NCBI GenBank assembly: GCA_900175165.2
Contig: FWWN02000605.1
Location: 1 to 44,598, forward strand
Direction: 5' to 3'
Origin: Rhizomucor pusillus
Lineage: Eukaryota > Mucoromycota > Mucoromycetes > Mucorales > Lichtheimiaceae
Length of the DNA stretch: 44,598 bases
Part shown: positions 12,178-23,458 of the stretch, one piece after another
How the letters are laid out: every line of letters starts with the position of its first letter
How positions within the stretch are numbered: the first letter of the stretch is position 1
The notes under the pieces: generated by a model
What the model was told of the DNA's origin: nothing
What the model saw: the letters and a program-made list of their open reading frames with translations, nothing else
Database searches by the model: none
Program-made: the position numbers and the translations under genes

Positions 12178-13796
12178 TTAAACCCGCGTCGAACGTGCAC
12201 GCGACGTGTTTCCCTGACATCTGCTGATACGGCGCATCGATGCGGCCGACGACGCTACTGCAAGTTTCTTGTGCTGAGTCATGGCCAGAGTGATAGCAGT
12301 CATCGCATCGCCTCCTGCCTCTGCGAGATATTCTTCCAGTACGCGCCTCTCCAAATTCGGCAGTACATTGCACATTTCATCCAGTGCACCGTCTGTCCGT
12401 TTCGCGTTTACAAACCCGTGTTTGATCGAGTGAGGCGATGGGATAGAGCATGGATCTGTAGTTGTCTCTGTATTCCTTGTAGCAGTAGAACGCAGTGATT
12501 CTATGGATTTATCTCTCCAGGAACATTTTTTGATGAATGGTGGCCGCGGTGGACGCTGGTTAGTGCTAAACGATGTTTTTGGCTTTGGGCTTTGCTTGAC
12601 AGGCGTGACCTTGGGTCGCGTCGACCGTGACAAAGATAGTCTGCTGATAGATGGCGGCAGGAAGAAGCGGCTGGATGACGTTCGCGGCATTTCTGTCAGC
12701 GTCCGCCTAGAAACAGCAGCGCTGCTGGAAGCTTTCCGAAGGAACATGCTGATGGAACTTGTCAACTTTGGTGTTTCCTGAGGCTGTTGAACCGGCGATG
12801 CCGCTCGCCGAGGCGGCGGTTGGTATCCTTCGGTCATGGGTTGTGGTAAACCTTTTGCTTTCATTCGTGATATCCACGCTGCAAGCTGTGAATCTGCTTT
12901 CATACACGCATCAAATGTCCGTTCATAGAAAGCAAGGCGATCCCTGGTTTCTGGTACACGCAGCATTTCCGAATATGAGCGCGCAGTGTACTTTCTAGGC
13001 GGCGAGTTTTTGCTAACAGCGGATGGTCGACGTGAACGTATGCGTAAGGTAGAGGAGCTGGGCATTGTTGATGAGGCAGCGAAAGACTCTTGGCTTTCTT
13101 GTTGTTCGACTAGCATTTTATCGCTCACGGTCTCCCTGGCCATCTCCTTGTTCTGTCGCGGTGCTTGCTGCTGCTCCTCCACTGCCTCCCCTGGCTTCCC
13201 CTCTTGCACTACCACGAACGCCTGCTCCTCCCCCTCCTCTTCGTCGCTACTTTCGTCGTCATCTTCGTCAATAGCCTCCTTGGCAGTCCAGGTGGCGTAC
13301 TTCATATGTGAAAACTGGTCCGCGAGCCTGGAAAAGTCGTTGGAGAAGGAGAGTTGCAACTGACTCAGGCCAACGGGTTCCTCTACTTCAGTCTTTTCAT
13401 CCGGCACTTCTGTTTTTTCGTCGACGTTCACTGGGCACTTGAGATCGACACTGTCAACTAACCCCTCGCCTGCCGGGGTCTGCGTTGCTACTGCACTGTG
13501 GTCCTTCCACCTGCCGGATGCCAAAACGGTATCGTCGATGCAATTGCAGCCGCTGCTGCTGCTGCTACTGTCGCTACTGACACTGCTGCTGTCTACGTCT
13601 CCTGTACACCATTCACCCCCTTTTAGCTATATCCTCTTTTCTATACGCAGTGTTGAAAGCACCCTTTATTACCGATTACAGCGAATTCATCGATAGCTGA
13701 CTGCAGCTCGCGGATTTGCGAAAAAACGTCTATAATAAATAAGTAAGTTGAGCGCAGTAAAAGAGCAACTCGTGGGACAATACCTGGAGTAGTCAT
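12178..13796 (-). CDS. CUE/UBA-like domain protein with Ser-rich low-complexity regions, 503 aa
   Basis: Exons: 13784-13796 (13 nt), 13680-13729, 12178-13626; total 1512 nt in frame. The long 3' exon has no usable ATG; two short upstream exons supply MTTPDVFSQIRELQSAIDEFA. Low-complexity blocks follow: a Ser run from a GCT/AGC repeat, acidic DEDDDESSDEEEGEE, and basic Ser-rich stretches. A conserved-looking central block runs TARSYSEMLRVPETRDRL to about AAWISRMKAKGLPQPM. Near the C-terminus, LDEMCNVLPNLERRVLEEYL followed by AEAGGDAMTAITLAM fits a CUE-type three-helix ubiquitin-binding fold (Met-(F/C)-x-x-(L/V)-P pattern). A role in ubiquitin binding is inferred from that alone. Confidence 0.75.
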
Positions 13797-14265
13797 CCGG
13801 AAGGAGAAATAGCTTCGAAAGGAAGAGGGAAAAAAGTCCTGATGGTATGTAATTATTCACATTTGAACCGTCTCGCCAAATATCAGCGCACTTATCTCTC
13901 TCCTCCTGCATTCTATGTTTATATGAGCGGCCTGCAGCAGCAATAGTGGCGCAAGTTTCTGCATAAAAGTGCCATTAGTAATTCATTCTTGCGCGCAATC
14001 AAGGATCAGTGATGATCAGGCAATTACCCCTCCATTTTAAGTATGAATTAAGTCTATATCGTTCCAGACTCAAAAGTTGTCCGTAACTTACCTGCCCTTC
14101 TTTTTTTCTTTTTGCCGTACATACATCACGCGTATCAATATATTTATCGGTTTTCGAGAGGTAAAGTAAGCTGCTGTATGCATGCAAGGGCCCAGCAATA
14201 ATCAAGTTTGCAAATTTAGCATAGCTTTTGTTTATGCATGGATAATACAGATAAAGTTACAGAGT
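13797..14265. other. Intergenic region upstream of the CUE-like gene
   Basis: This 469-bp stretch lies between the 3' end of the F-box gene and the start of the CUE-like gene, both on the minus strand. It has a CT-rich run on the coding strand just before 13796. I see no gene, RNA or repeat in it. Confidence 0.5.
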
Positions 14266-16443
14266 TTAATCGATCATTTTGCTATTTACAATAAATGGTA
14301 TATTTTCAATTGTCATATATTTGATGTGCCCGCAATGGATACCGGTAAAGTATCCAGATGACATGATGGAGAAGCACTCTTCAACAAAGGCATGGTCAAC
14401 CTGATCGAGGCCTGCGTCCTCCTGGCAGGCTTCTTCTGCTTCTGTTTTCTCTTCATTTCCTTCTTCTCCTTGGCCTTCTTCATCAGAGTCGCTGTTTTCA
14501 AGATCCCTTTTGAATTTACGAGCGATAGCTGCCCTTTCTTCGTCGGTCAATCTTCTGTGTTTTTCGGTCTGTACCATTAGATGCTGAACTCCGTCTCGGG
14601 AAGGTAGGAATCTACGGCTGCCATCTCCGTACACGCGATACCAAACGGGTGGCATAGATAATCCAGCAAATTCAGCGAACATGAGCGTCGAAAGATACCC
14701 TTCTTGGTCACTTGGAGGTAGAGGCATTACGTTTTGAAGACTAAATATATGGTTCCTTGCAGACCACCTTGTGTGATGGTGGCGGCAACATAGTTCCAGC
14801 GTATCGAGAATATGGTATGGCAGCGCGAGAAGGGTGTGATGATAATTGTGAATTTTGAGATGGCGAATATCGGGACAATGCTTCGTCAGAAAGTCGCACA
14901 AATGTGGCAATATAGGAACACTGTACAGCTCAAGCCTTTCCAACGGAAATTTTCGATGTGCAAAATCTACTTCGTAGACTCCATTTTCCCAAGGCTTTGT
15001 TACTACAAATTTGTTCAAGCCGAGCGCCTTGAGGTTGGGACAGCGTAAGAGTATCGCTAACACATCGAGTGGGAACCGCTCTTCGTCTCCTAATGAGGGC
15101 GACAAGTGAATAAACAATTCGATCAAGTTGTTTGCTATGTTAAGCATGTCAGGAAGCAAGAGGTGCAGATCGTAAGAGCACAGTTGCAAGCTTTCAATAT
15201 TGGTGTGCGCTGCAGCGTTAAAAATCTGTATGAATTCCTCTGCATCCATGTAATTGGATACTCTGTTGCATAAGATCTTGCATTTTCGCAAATTGCTGCA
15301 CTGGTTGATAATTTCAATGATTTCTTTGGCGTCGACTAAGAAATCGCAGAACTCTACTGTCTCTAACTCGGTGCAAGTCTCTGCTAACAGTTTGTGTCCC
15401 GGGGAACAATCCAAATCTTTCGCTCGGAGACTCGAGAGAGTAACAGGATTCAGAGTGGGAGATCCAGTACCAGTGATACGCAGGGACTTCAACCTTGGAT
15501 ATCGATTTGCAATGTAATCAAACCAGACGTGCCGTAAACAAGACATGGCTTCAATCTCGCCGTTAATATGCAGGCTTTTTAGAGAACAGGGTTTGCGTTC
15601 ATCACGGTTGACAAGTTCTTCGTCGCTAGCTGCAATCTGTCTAGCAGACAAGTCTGAACAGGCACCATCTGTCAAGTCCCGCGTAACGATCTTGAGATCT
15701 GTCAAGTATGGACACTGTGTATGGATCTTATCCAAAACCGCAGGTGTGATGATCGGTAAAATATTGTACAGTGTCAATTCCCGTAAGTGTTGCCCATCCT
15801 GCAAGTATGATGTGATATTTTGAGTCACGAACTTTTTGTGTAGATCCTCAAATTTAAAGACAAAAGCATCCTCGAGATCCGAATCGTTTAAATTACTGTG
15901 TGTATCGATATCACGCTCTATTCCTTCTTCGTGATCATCATGATCGCCGTCTTCATCAATATCAACAATATCAACAATATCATCAATTTCATACTCCTCT
16001 TCCGCATCCGCAGATTGATCGTGTACTGTCCAAGAGTTTCGAAGTTCGAGCTTGGTGATATCATGATTCTTTAGAAGCAGAGACGGGATGGTCAGGTACG
16101 GTCGGATGCCGTTGAAAGCGGCAATTTTTCCTGCAAATGATAAGCATTGGATGTTGGGGCACAGGGCGCTGATTTCCTCCACATCGTCTACGGTGACGCT
16201 GGATTCTCGTAGGCTTATCGCGTACACATGACGACCAAGTGGATAATTTGTTGGCGCAAACTTGCGTAAGGTCTCGATAAAGTTGACTGTACCCTTTGTC
16301 GTCTTCAGTTCCACATTTCGATAAACGATCGGAAGAAAGCAATGGTGCCATTCTTTGTTCACATTCAGACACACAAGCTGATCTTGTCTCGTCAAATGAT
16401 CGGCAATCCTTCTAAAGATTTCGAACGGTACAGTTGATAGCAT
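14266..16443 (-). CDS. F-box/leucine-rich-repeat protein, 725 aa, single exon
   Basis: The start ATG at 16441-16443 opens directly into an F-box (LSTVPFEIFRRIADHL, then LVCLNVNKEWHHCFLPIVYR), expected to bind Skp1 in an SCF ubiquitin ligase. The rest is built of irregular leucine-rich repeats of the form CPNLKALGLNKF, CPDIRHLKIHNY and CTELETVEFCDF, the likely substrate-binding surface. An acidic insertion near residues 150-190 comes from a short tandem repeat of ATATCAACA-type units (15960-15985; IVDIVDID in the protein). A second acidic Glu-rich insertion lies near the C-terminus. Substrate unknown. Divergent from PAM17 over 281 bp. Confidence 0.85.
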   Translation of the reverse strand: MLSTVPFEIFRRIADHLTRQDQLVCLNVNKEWHHCFLPIVYRNVELKTTKGTVNFIETLRKFAPTNYPLGRHVYAISLRESSVTVDDVEEISALCPNIQCLSFAGKIAAFNGIRPYLTIPSLLLKNHDITKLELRNSWTVHDQSADAEEEYEIDDIVDIVDIDEDGDHDDHEEGIERDIDTHSNLNDSDLEDAFVFKFEDLHKKFVTQNITSYLQDGQHLRELTLYNILPIITPAVLDKIHTQCPYLTDLKIVTRDLTDGACSDLSARQIAASDEELVNRDERKPCSLKSLHINGEIEAMSCLRHVWFDYIANRYPRLKSLRITGTGSPTLNPVTLSSLRAKDLDCSPGHKLLAETCTELETVEFCDFLVDAKEIIEIINQCSNLRKCKILCNRVSNYMDAEEFIQIFNAAAHTNIESLQLCSYDLHLLLPDMLNIANNLIELFIHLSPSLGDEERFPLDVLAILLRCPNLKALGLNKFVVTKPWENGVYEVDFAHRKFPLERLELYSVPILPHLCDFLTKHCPDIRHLKIHNYHHTLLALPYHILDTLELCCRHHHTRWSARNHIFSLQNVMPLPPSDQEGYLSTLMFAEFAGLSMPPVWYRVYGDGSRRFLPSRDGVQHLMVQTEKHRRLTDEERAAIARKFKRDLENSDSDEEGQGEEGNEEKTEAEEACQEDAGLDQVDHAFVEECFSIMSSGYFTGIHCGHIKYMTIENIPFIVNSKMID

Positions 16444-16724
16444 ATTTCGATTCGATGTCGGGCGGAAAGACCGACGAGTTTCACAGACACAATGCCTATC
16501 CAGCTTGTTTCATTTTCGCAACTCGTTTCCGAGCTCAACCATTTAGCAGAGATGCATGACAGTCTTCCCCTTTTACAGTCATCAGTTTTGTATTTATCTT
16601 CACTGAGCAATTTCTACTTATAACCTTATTGTTACAGTATAACAACAATTGGTAATAGCGAGTTAAGCCCTGATGAAATGGAATCACCGGAGTTGAAAGG
16701 AAAAAAGCCAGGCATCAAAAAAAT

Positions 16725-17375
16725 ATGTTGGATGTCGTCCCATTTTGCTTTAGCGACATGCTGCCAGCATTGAGACAGTCCTTTGGTCAAGCACAAGCTA
16801 TACGCCTATACAGCACTGCTAAGCCAGACAATCCGATCCCGACATGGAACGACTATTTCAAGCTTCGCAAGAAGCGTAGAATGTACGAGATCGCTCTTAG
16901 TGTGCCTAGCGCAATTGCACCGGCGTTCGGTTCTTTGTCGTACTTTGCACAAATGCAAGTAGATCCCTTCACAACTATTCTGGGCATGGATCCAGTTATG
17001 GCTGCTGCCCTCGCGACTGTTGGAGCTGTAAGTAGGATGGAAGGTACAGAAAAGAATTAAGTCACATTTCTAACGCTTTCTTTTCATTTCGCATAGGGCG
17101 TTGCTGGTTTCCTCGTTGGCCCAGCCATCGGCAATGTTGTATTTAAGGCCATGAACAGAAAGTCTATTCCAGCAATGGAAGTTCGAGACAAAGCCTTTTA
17201 CGAGCACATTAAGAAGAACCGCGCTGACGCCAGACTCAACAGTATCCGTAACCCTGTGCCTGATTACTACGGTGAAAAGATTCAGTCCGTTGCTGGATAT
17301 CGATCCTGGCTCAGAAAGCAGCGTGAACACTATAGAAAGGGTGTCTTTGGTGGAAGCGCAGACAATCTAGACTAA
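16725..17375 (+). CDS. PAM17: PAM17, presequence translocase-associated motor subunit, 193 aa
   Basis: Inner-membrane protein that organises the Pam16/Pam18 import motor at the TIM23 complex. Exons 16725-17027 and 17097-17375 join in phase 0 (69-nt intron with a CTAAC branch), giving 193 aa, close to the family size of about 200. Family marks are WNDYFKLRKKRRMYEI, a helix through LSVPSAIAPAFGSLSYFA, then DPFTTILGMDPVM, and a second glycine-rich helix GVAGFLVGPAIGN. A second ATG at 16758 (MLPALRQSFGQAQAIRLYST) gives a better matrix-targeting presequence with no acidic residue, so translation may start there (182 aa). Confidence 0.92.
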
Positions 17376-18154
17376 GCGTGCCTGGGTGCCCGCGATCCAT
17401 AATTCACATTCCCTCAATACAATACAATTCACCACCCCCTTCTGCACATACGAACATATACAAGAGCGACAATAAAAATCCTGGCGTTGTAATTCACCGA
17501 TCAACTCCTCTCAGTGCGTAGCAAGGAGCGCAAATTTGTCGAAGATGGTCCTTCTCTCAGGATCGTCAGTAGCTTGCAAACATGTAAGCGCACATCTCCA
17601 GATGAAAATACTTCAACGATGCGCATATGAATTATCAATTCGTTACGAGCTTCCAGATAAAAAGAGAGGTAATTAGAAACCGACAAACACTGATGTAGAT
17701 TATGCGGACGAGAAGACAGGCCCGAAAAACCGTCTCGACAAACTTAAATGCACGTACCCCTAGGAACTGTGGAACATATATTGCAGCATTCCAAAGGGAC
17801 GCATTCTCCTAAATTACTAGACCTTCTGCCTCTGTCTATGAACTGTACAAGACCTTTTACGGTCTGTGTTACTCGTGGCATCAGATCGTCGGCTTTAACG
17901 AAAAGTTTGTGTTACTTACATATGATCCTGGAGTTTGTTAATACGTAGAATGCTATGTAACAGCAAAGCCAGTGAAAACGCCATGGTTTACGCGTCAACT
18001 ACAATTCAGATTTACGTACACTCAAGCTCAACTGTACATGCAATGTTATTGGAGGCAGCTGTGGCCGAGGGCAGCAGAATCGCGCGTTCGGAGCCAAAAA
18101 GGAAATGTGGACGGATCCATGATTTGCGCACTGTGTCGTCCCTTTTCCATTTCA
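17376..18154. other. Intergenic region with an unassigned minus-strand coding-like segment
   Basis: This 779-bp stretch lies between PAM17 and TOP2, both on the plus strand. On the minus strand two open segments look protein-coding. One (17509 to about 17735) contains ARNELIIHMRIVEVFSSGDV and VRLHVCKLLTILREGP. The other (about 17755-17920) contains VKGLVQFIDRGRR and a Cys-rich ECVPLECCNICS. I could not find a junction that joins them in frame with canonical splice sites, so this may be a small undetected gene or a decayed one. No family is recognised. Confidence 0.3.
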
Positions 18155-21100
18155 ATGACAGTTTCTGACGAAGGAAGCGACTTTGAGTACAACAATAATG
18201 ATTCCGGATCTGATTTCGTTGATTCCGGTGACGAGTCAGACTTCGAGCCGCAGCCTCCAACTAAGAAGGTGAGCGTTCCTGAACCTAGATCATGATTCGA
18301 AATTTTTGACTTAGCAATGATCAAATAGACAAAAACGAACAGCGTAGCTGCAATACCTAAAAAAGACACGGAACCCAACCAAGCGAAAGCGGCTTCTACT
18401 AGCAGAGCTAGAAAGACGCCTGCAAAGAAAGGAAACACTGCCAAAAGTGGCACGCTTGATGCATTCTTGAAAGATACCTCACAATCGAGCAGCGAAAATA
18501 AGGAGAATGAATCGGACATGGAGATGGACCAAGACGAAGAGCAGAGTGCAAAGACCGTCAAATCGGCAGCGCGTTCAGGAGACTACGAGCGCCGTACCAT
18601 CGAAGAAATTTATAAAAAGAAAACTCAACTGGAGCATATCTTGTTACGTCCGGATACCTACATTGGTTCAACTGAAGCTGAGGAACAAGAACTCTGGGTA
18701 TTTGATAGTGAAGAAGAAATTATCAAAAAGAAGAAGATTCGATACGTTCCTGGCTTGTACAAGATCGTCGATGAAATTCTCGTGAATGCAGCTGATAACA
18801 AGGCATGTAAACTTATAATATGTTCTCTATGGCTTATATGGCTAAGTGCTTTATAGATACGTGATCCTTCCATGAACACTATCAAAGTTGTCATTGATCG
18901 CTCGCAAAACTTGATTTCGATTTATAACAATGGTCGTGGTATTCCGGTTACCGTACATAAGGAAGAGCAAGTCTATGTTCCAGAGCTCATTTTCGGACAC
19001 CTGTTGACATCGTCCAACTATGATGACAACGAAAAGAAGGTTACTGGCGGTCGTAATGGTTATGGTGCCAAACTTTGCAATATCTTCAGCACTGAGTTCA
19101 TCGTCGAAACTGCTGATAAGGAGCGCAAACTCAAGTACAGACAGGTCTTCAAAAACAACATGTCATCAAAGTCGGCACCCAAGCTCACCGCGAACAGCAA
19201 AGGAGAAGAATTCACGCGTATTACCTTTAAACCTGATCTGCAAAAATTCAACATGACTGAGCTCGACGAAGACTTTGAATCATTGATCAAAAAGCGAGTG
19301 TATGATTTGGCGGGCTGCGTTGAAGGCGTCAATGTATACCTTAATGGAACAAAGATTCCAATCAAAGGTTTCCAGAAATACGTGGACATGTATACCAAGT
19401 CGATGCCTATCCGAAATGCGGAAGGAAAGAAACCTATCATCCATGACGCCCAAGGAAGGACAGAGCGCTGGCAAGTCAGCTTTGCAGTGAGCGATGGACA
19501 ATTCCAACAGGTGCGTAAAACAAGGTATTCATGTACGCAGATATGATATTCAGATAGAATTTTTAGGTCAGTTTCGTAAACTCGATTTGTACTGCAAAGG
19601 GTGGCACGCACGTCAACCACGTGGCAGAGCAAATTGTCAAGGCTGTCATATCCCAGGTTCAAAAGCAGAGCAAGAATCAATCTATCAGGCCTTTCCAGAT
19701 CAAAAATCATATGTGCTTGTTTATCAACTGTCTCATCGAAAACCCTTCGTTTGACTCGCAGACGAAGGAGAATATGACCCTCCGTCAGAGTGCATTCGGT
19801 TCTTCTTACAAGATGAGCGAAAAGTTTGCTAAAGATGGTGCGTCCAGTCTTATATTTGGTTTAGGCATACCTTCCTTACTCGTCATGTCACTTTTATAGT
19901 CGCCAAATCCGGTATCATTGATAGCATCGTAAATTGGATCAAGATCAGGGAAGATCAGCAAATGACAAAGGCAGATAGTGGCAAAATATCCAGGTACTTA
20001 TTTTACGAAGGTACCTCAAGATTAGCAACTTCTAATACTGTTAAATATCTAGACGGCTTAACATTCCAAAGTTGGACGATGCCAATTTGGCAGGTCGCAA
20101 ACCGTTCAACAAGAAGTGCACCTTGATCTTGACTGAAGGTGACTCTGCAAAGAACTTGGTCCTTAGTGGTCTTTCGGTCGTCGGCAGAGATTACTATGGT
20201 GTATTCCCTCTCCGAGGAAAGATGTTGAACGTGCGCGACGCGCCAAACGCCCAGATTATGAACAACCAAGAAATTTCAAACATCAAGCAGATCCTCGGCT
20301 TGAAACACGGTCATACCTATGATTCCGTGGACGATCTTCGCTATGGAAAACTGATGATTATGACTGATCAGGTAAATATGTTGCAGTATCCTGTATTTGA
20401 AATATATCACTGAAGATGAAATGTAGGATCAAGATGGATCTCACATCAAAGGTCTCATTATTAATTTCATTGATCACATGTTCCCATCCTTGTTGGATAT
20501 CCCTGGCTTTTTACTCGAATTCATTACACCAATTATTCGAGTGAGTTTAGATATGCAAATCTTTCTGATATGTGCACTGATTCCAACGTGCTTTTGCAAC
20601 AGTGCACACACAAGCGTACCGGAGAGGAAAAGGCGTTCTTTACAATCCCAGAGTATATTCAATGGGCTTCTCAACATAACGACCATCACAAGCAATGGAC
20701 AGTCAAGTACTTTAAGGTTCGTATGGCTATCACTATCCCGTCGCATGCATCTAACGACGGAATCAGGGCCTGGGTACATCAGACAAGAAAGACGCTCGTA
20801 AATACTTTGGAGATCTCGGTACCCATATGAAAGAATTCCAGACTGCAGATAGCCGCGACAGAGAGTTGATCAATATGGCTTTTAACAAGAAGAAGGTCGC
20901 AGCTCGTAAGGAGTGGCTCCTGGATTATTCGGTAAGTAAATGGGGATTATTATCAAAATAAACTTCGTTCTATTAACAGATAATTGCATAGGCTGAAACA
21001 TTCATCGACCACAAAGTTGACAAAATCAAGATTGAGGATTTCGTCAACAGAGAGCTTATGCTCTTTAGTATGGGTGATAACATTCGAAGTATTCCCTCTA

Positions 21101-22906
21101 TGGTTGATGGCTTCAAGCCTGGTCAGCGAAAAGTGTTGTATGGTTCCATCAAGCGTCCACGAAACACTGAAATCAAGGTTGCCCAATTGGCAAACTACGT
21201 AGCCGGCGCTACTCAATACCATCACGGTGAAGCCAGCGTAGCAGCAACTATTATTGGCATGGCTCAAGACTTTGTGGGCAGTAATAACATTAATCTGCTC
21301 GAACCTGCTGGTCAATTTGGTAGTCGACATGAAGTATGTATCCCATTTGGCTTTCTGGCAATGTATCTTGTACTAACATTCCTTGCAGGGTGGCAAAGCA
21401 GCAGCAAGTCCTCGTTATCTGTTTACACGCCTTACCTCCATAGCACGAGTCTTATTCCACCCAGATGATGACAATATTCTTGACTACCAAATTGAAGAAG
21501 GCAAGGTCATTGAACCCAAATGGTAAGCAGAGCACCATTTCTATATTTGCAAAAATGCTGAGAATTTGTGTCATAGGTACATGCCTGTTCTCCCGATGGT
21601 TCTTGTAAATGGTGCAGACGGTATTGGTACCGGTTACAGCACCAGTATTCCCAATTACAATCCTAAGGATATCATTGACAATTTGATACGCATGATGGAC
21701 GGACAGGATCCTATACCTATGAAACCCTGGTTCCGAGGCTTTAAGGGAGAAATCTTGCCGCACAGCACTGGTCGTTACACCGTGAACGGTATCGCGCAAG
21801 TAACCGATGATCAAGACGTGAAGGTCACCGAACTGCCCGTCAGACTATGGACTGAAACTTTCACTGACCATCTGAATACCCTACGAGAACCCAAGGACAA
21901 GAAACCAGAGTTCACGATTACGGTAATAAATATTCTTACTTACGTTTTCATGGGCACCGAGCTAACTCGTTATTGTAGGACTACAGAAACAACTCGACTG
22001 ACAGCGAGGTTGAGTTCACCATTAACCTAGAAGAGGACAGTCTGAACAAAGCACAGGAGATGGGGCTCTTGAAGGCCTTCAAAATCACATCGACCATTGC
22101 TACTACAAACTTGGTGTGCTTTGACAAGGATGGAAAGCTCAAAAAATACGAGACACCAGAGGATATTTTGCGAGATTTCTATCCACTGCGTCTAGAATAC
22201 TATGAAAAGCGAAAGGTAAACCGTGATGGAAACCTTGTGGTGGTAACTTGGCTGACAGGCAAAATTTGTATTTTCAGGCCCATCTGGTTTCCGTCCTCAA
22301 GTACGAATATTCTCGACTTGATAACAGGGCTCGCTTTGTTGATCTTGTCGTAAGCGGTCAATTGAAATACGTGAATCGTCCAAAGAAAGACATCATCAAG
22401 GATATGGAAAAGTTCAAGCTAGAGAAAATTTATCCTATGAAGAAGAAGAGCGTCCTCGTCACGGAAGAGGATGAAGGGGATGAAAGTAACAACAACTCTT
22501 CCAAAACTCAAGAAAGCAATACTCACGAAGGCACTGGCTTTGAATATCTTTTCTCGATGAGCGTGATCAGCTTCTCTCGTGAAATGGTAAGAGCAAAAAG
22601 AAAATTCCAAATCTATCCATGACCTTCTTGCTGATATTTTGTTTGCACTAGATTGAAGATCTCAACAAGCAAAAGACAAGCAAGCTACATGAACTGAACA
22701 CAATCGAAGCCACTACAGCCAAACAATTCTGGAAGAGGGATCTTGAAGCTGTTCTCAAGAAGTGGGAAGAGATCTTAAAGGCTGACGAAGAATTTGCAAA
22801 GCATGCGAAACCTTTGCAGCCAAGCAAGGCTGTTAAGCGCAAAAGAACTGTCAAGAAACCGACCAAGAAGAAAATAGTAGACAAGATGGATCTGGACGAT
22901 GAATAA
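18155..22906 (+). CDS. TOP2: DNA topo­isomerase II, 15 exons, 1313 aa
   Basis: ATP-dependent type IIA topoisomerase that passes one duplex through another in the nucleus. Exons: 18155-18268, 18329-18802, 18857-19510, 19567-19837, 19900-19993, 20053-20371, 20427-20540, 20603-20716, 20767-20931, 20992-21333, 21389-21522, 21577-21922, 21979-22215, 22278-22586, 22652-22906; 3942 nt, all phases consistent. Marks: QLEHILLRPDTYIGS, NAADNK, the ATP lid GGRNGYGAKLCNIFS (from about 260), the Toprim EGDSA (about 563-567) with DQDGSHIKG, and the catalytic tyrosine in ASPRYLFTRL (about Tyr897). Intron 2 (18803-18856) has a GC donor. The layout is odd: about 120 acidic/basic residues precede the ATPase core, while the C-terminal tail after the core is only a few dozen residues (KRKRTVKKPTKKK, probably nuclear targeting). 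Confidence 0.97.
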
Positions 22907-23134
22907 AGAGAAGAATATACACTTTGTGTTAATGTAATTGCTACAATAAAATCAAAGCAGTGCGTATTGTTATCTGGTAAATGAGAAAAAATAAAATGAC
23001 TATTTGCATATACTAACGTGAACGACATGAAGATTAAAGCAACTGAAAATATTCTCTCAGGTTGCATGTAGTATAGCGTGTCTCCTTGGAAGAATCGACA
23101 ACTATCTCATCACTCTGAAAGGACTAAACCGACC

Positions 23135-23173
23135 TTGGCCGTTTGCGTCGGCTATGAGGGTTATGACGGCCAA
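23135..23173. repeat. Inverted repeat TTGGCCGT / ACGGCCAA
   Basis: A perfect 8-bp inverted repeat (23135-23142 and 23166-23173) is separated by 23 bases. It lies about 290 bp upstream of the acyl-protein thioesterase start. It could be a binding site for a dimeric factor or a small hairpin; nothing further supports either. Confidence 0.35.
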
Positions 23174-23379
23174 AGCGAGCGGAATCCTGAAATACATACG
23201 CGGTAATAGACGTAAATCCATTTAGCTTGATGTAAAAAGTTTGTCCACGAAGGCAAATTGGATGCAATAAAGAGAGTCAATTGTTCTCAACTGGATAGCA
23301 CAGGTGGATGACGCCAGATATCTTTCATCAAGGCAACTTAGAAAGAGTTTGCGTCTAGCGTGACACAAGGCTTGAAAAT

Positions 23380-23394
23380 CACACACACACACAC
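23380..23394. repeat. AC dinucleotide microsatellite
   Basis: Seven AC units lie in the 5' flank of the acyl-protein thioesterase gene, about 65 bp before its ATG. Confidence 0.7.
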
Positions 23395-23458
23395 AAAAGC
23401 TATCGTTCTGAACATATTTGTGGGGTTGTTGCTGTGTAAAGCCAGAAGAGAATCAACA

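Larger units (their letters stand above)
22907..23458. other. TOP2 3' flank and APT1 promoter region
   Basis: This 552-bp stretch between two plus-strand genes contains AATAAA-type signals just after TOP2, an inverted repeat at 23135-23173 and a short AC microsatellite at 23380-23394. No gene is seen; the minus-strand frame at 22648-23067 is antisense to the TOP2 end. Confidence 0.5.

Noticed and set aside
13555..13590. GCT/CTG trinucleotide run as a repeat element
   Set aside because: It lies within the first long exon of the CUE-like gene and encodes a Ser run, so it is ordinary coding low complexity.
18046..18561. 171-codon minus-strand frame with hydrophobic stretches over the TOP2 start
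   Set aside because: It is the antisense shadow of the acidic/Lys-rich TOP2 N-terminus and its first intron.
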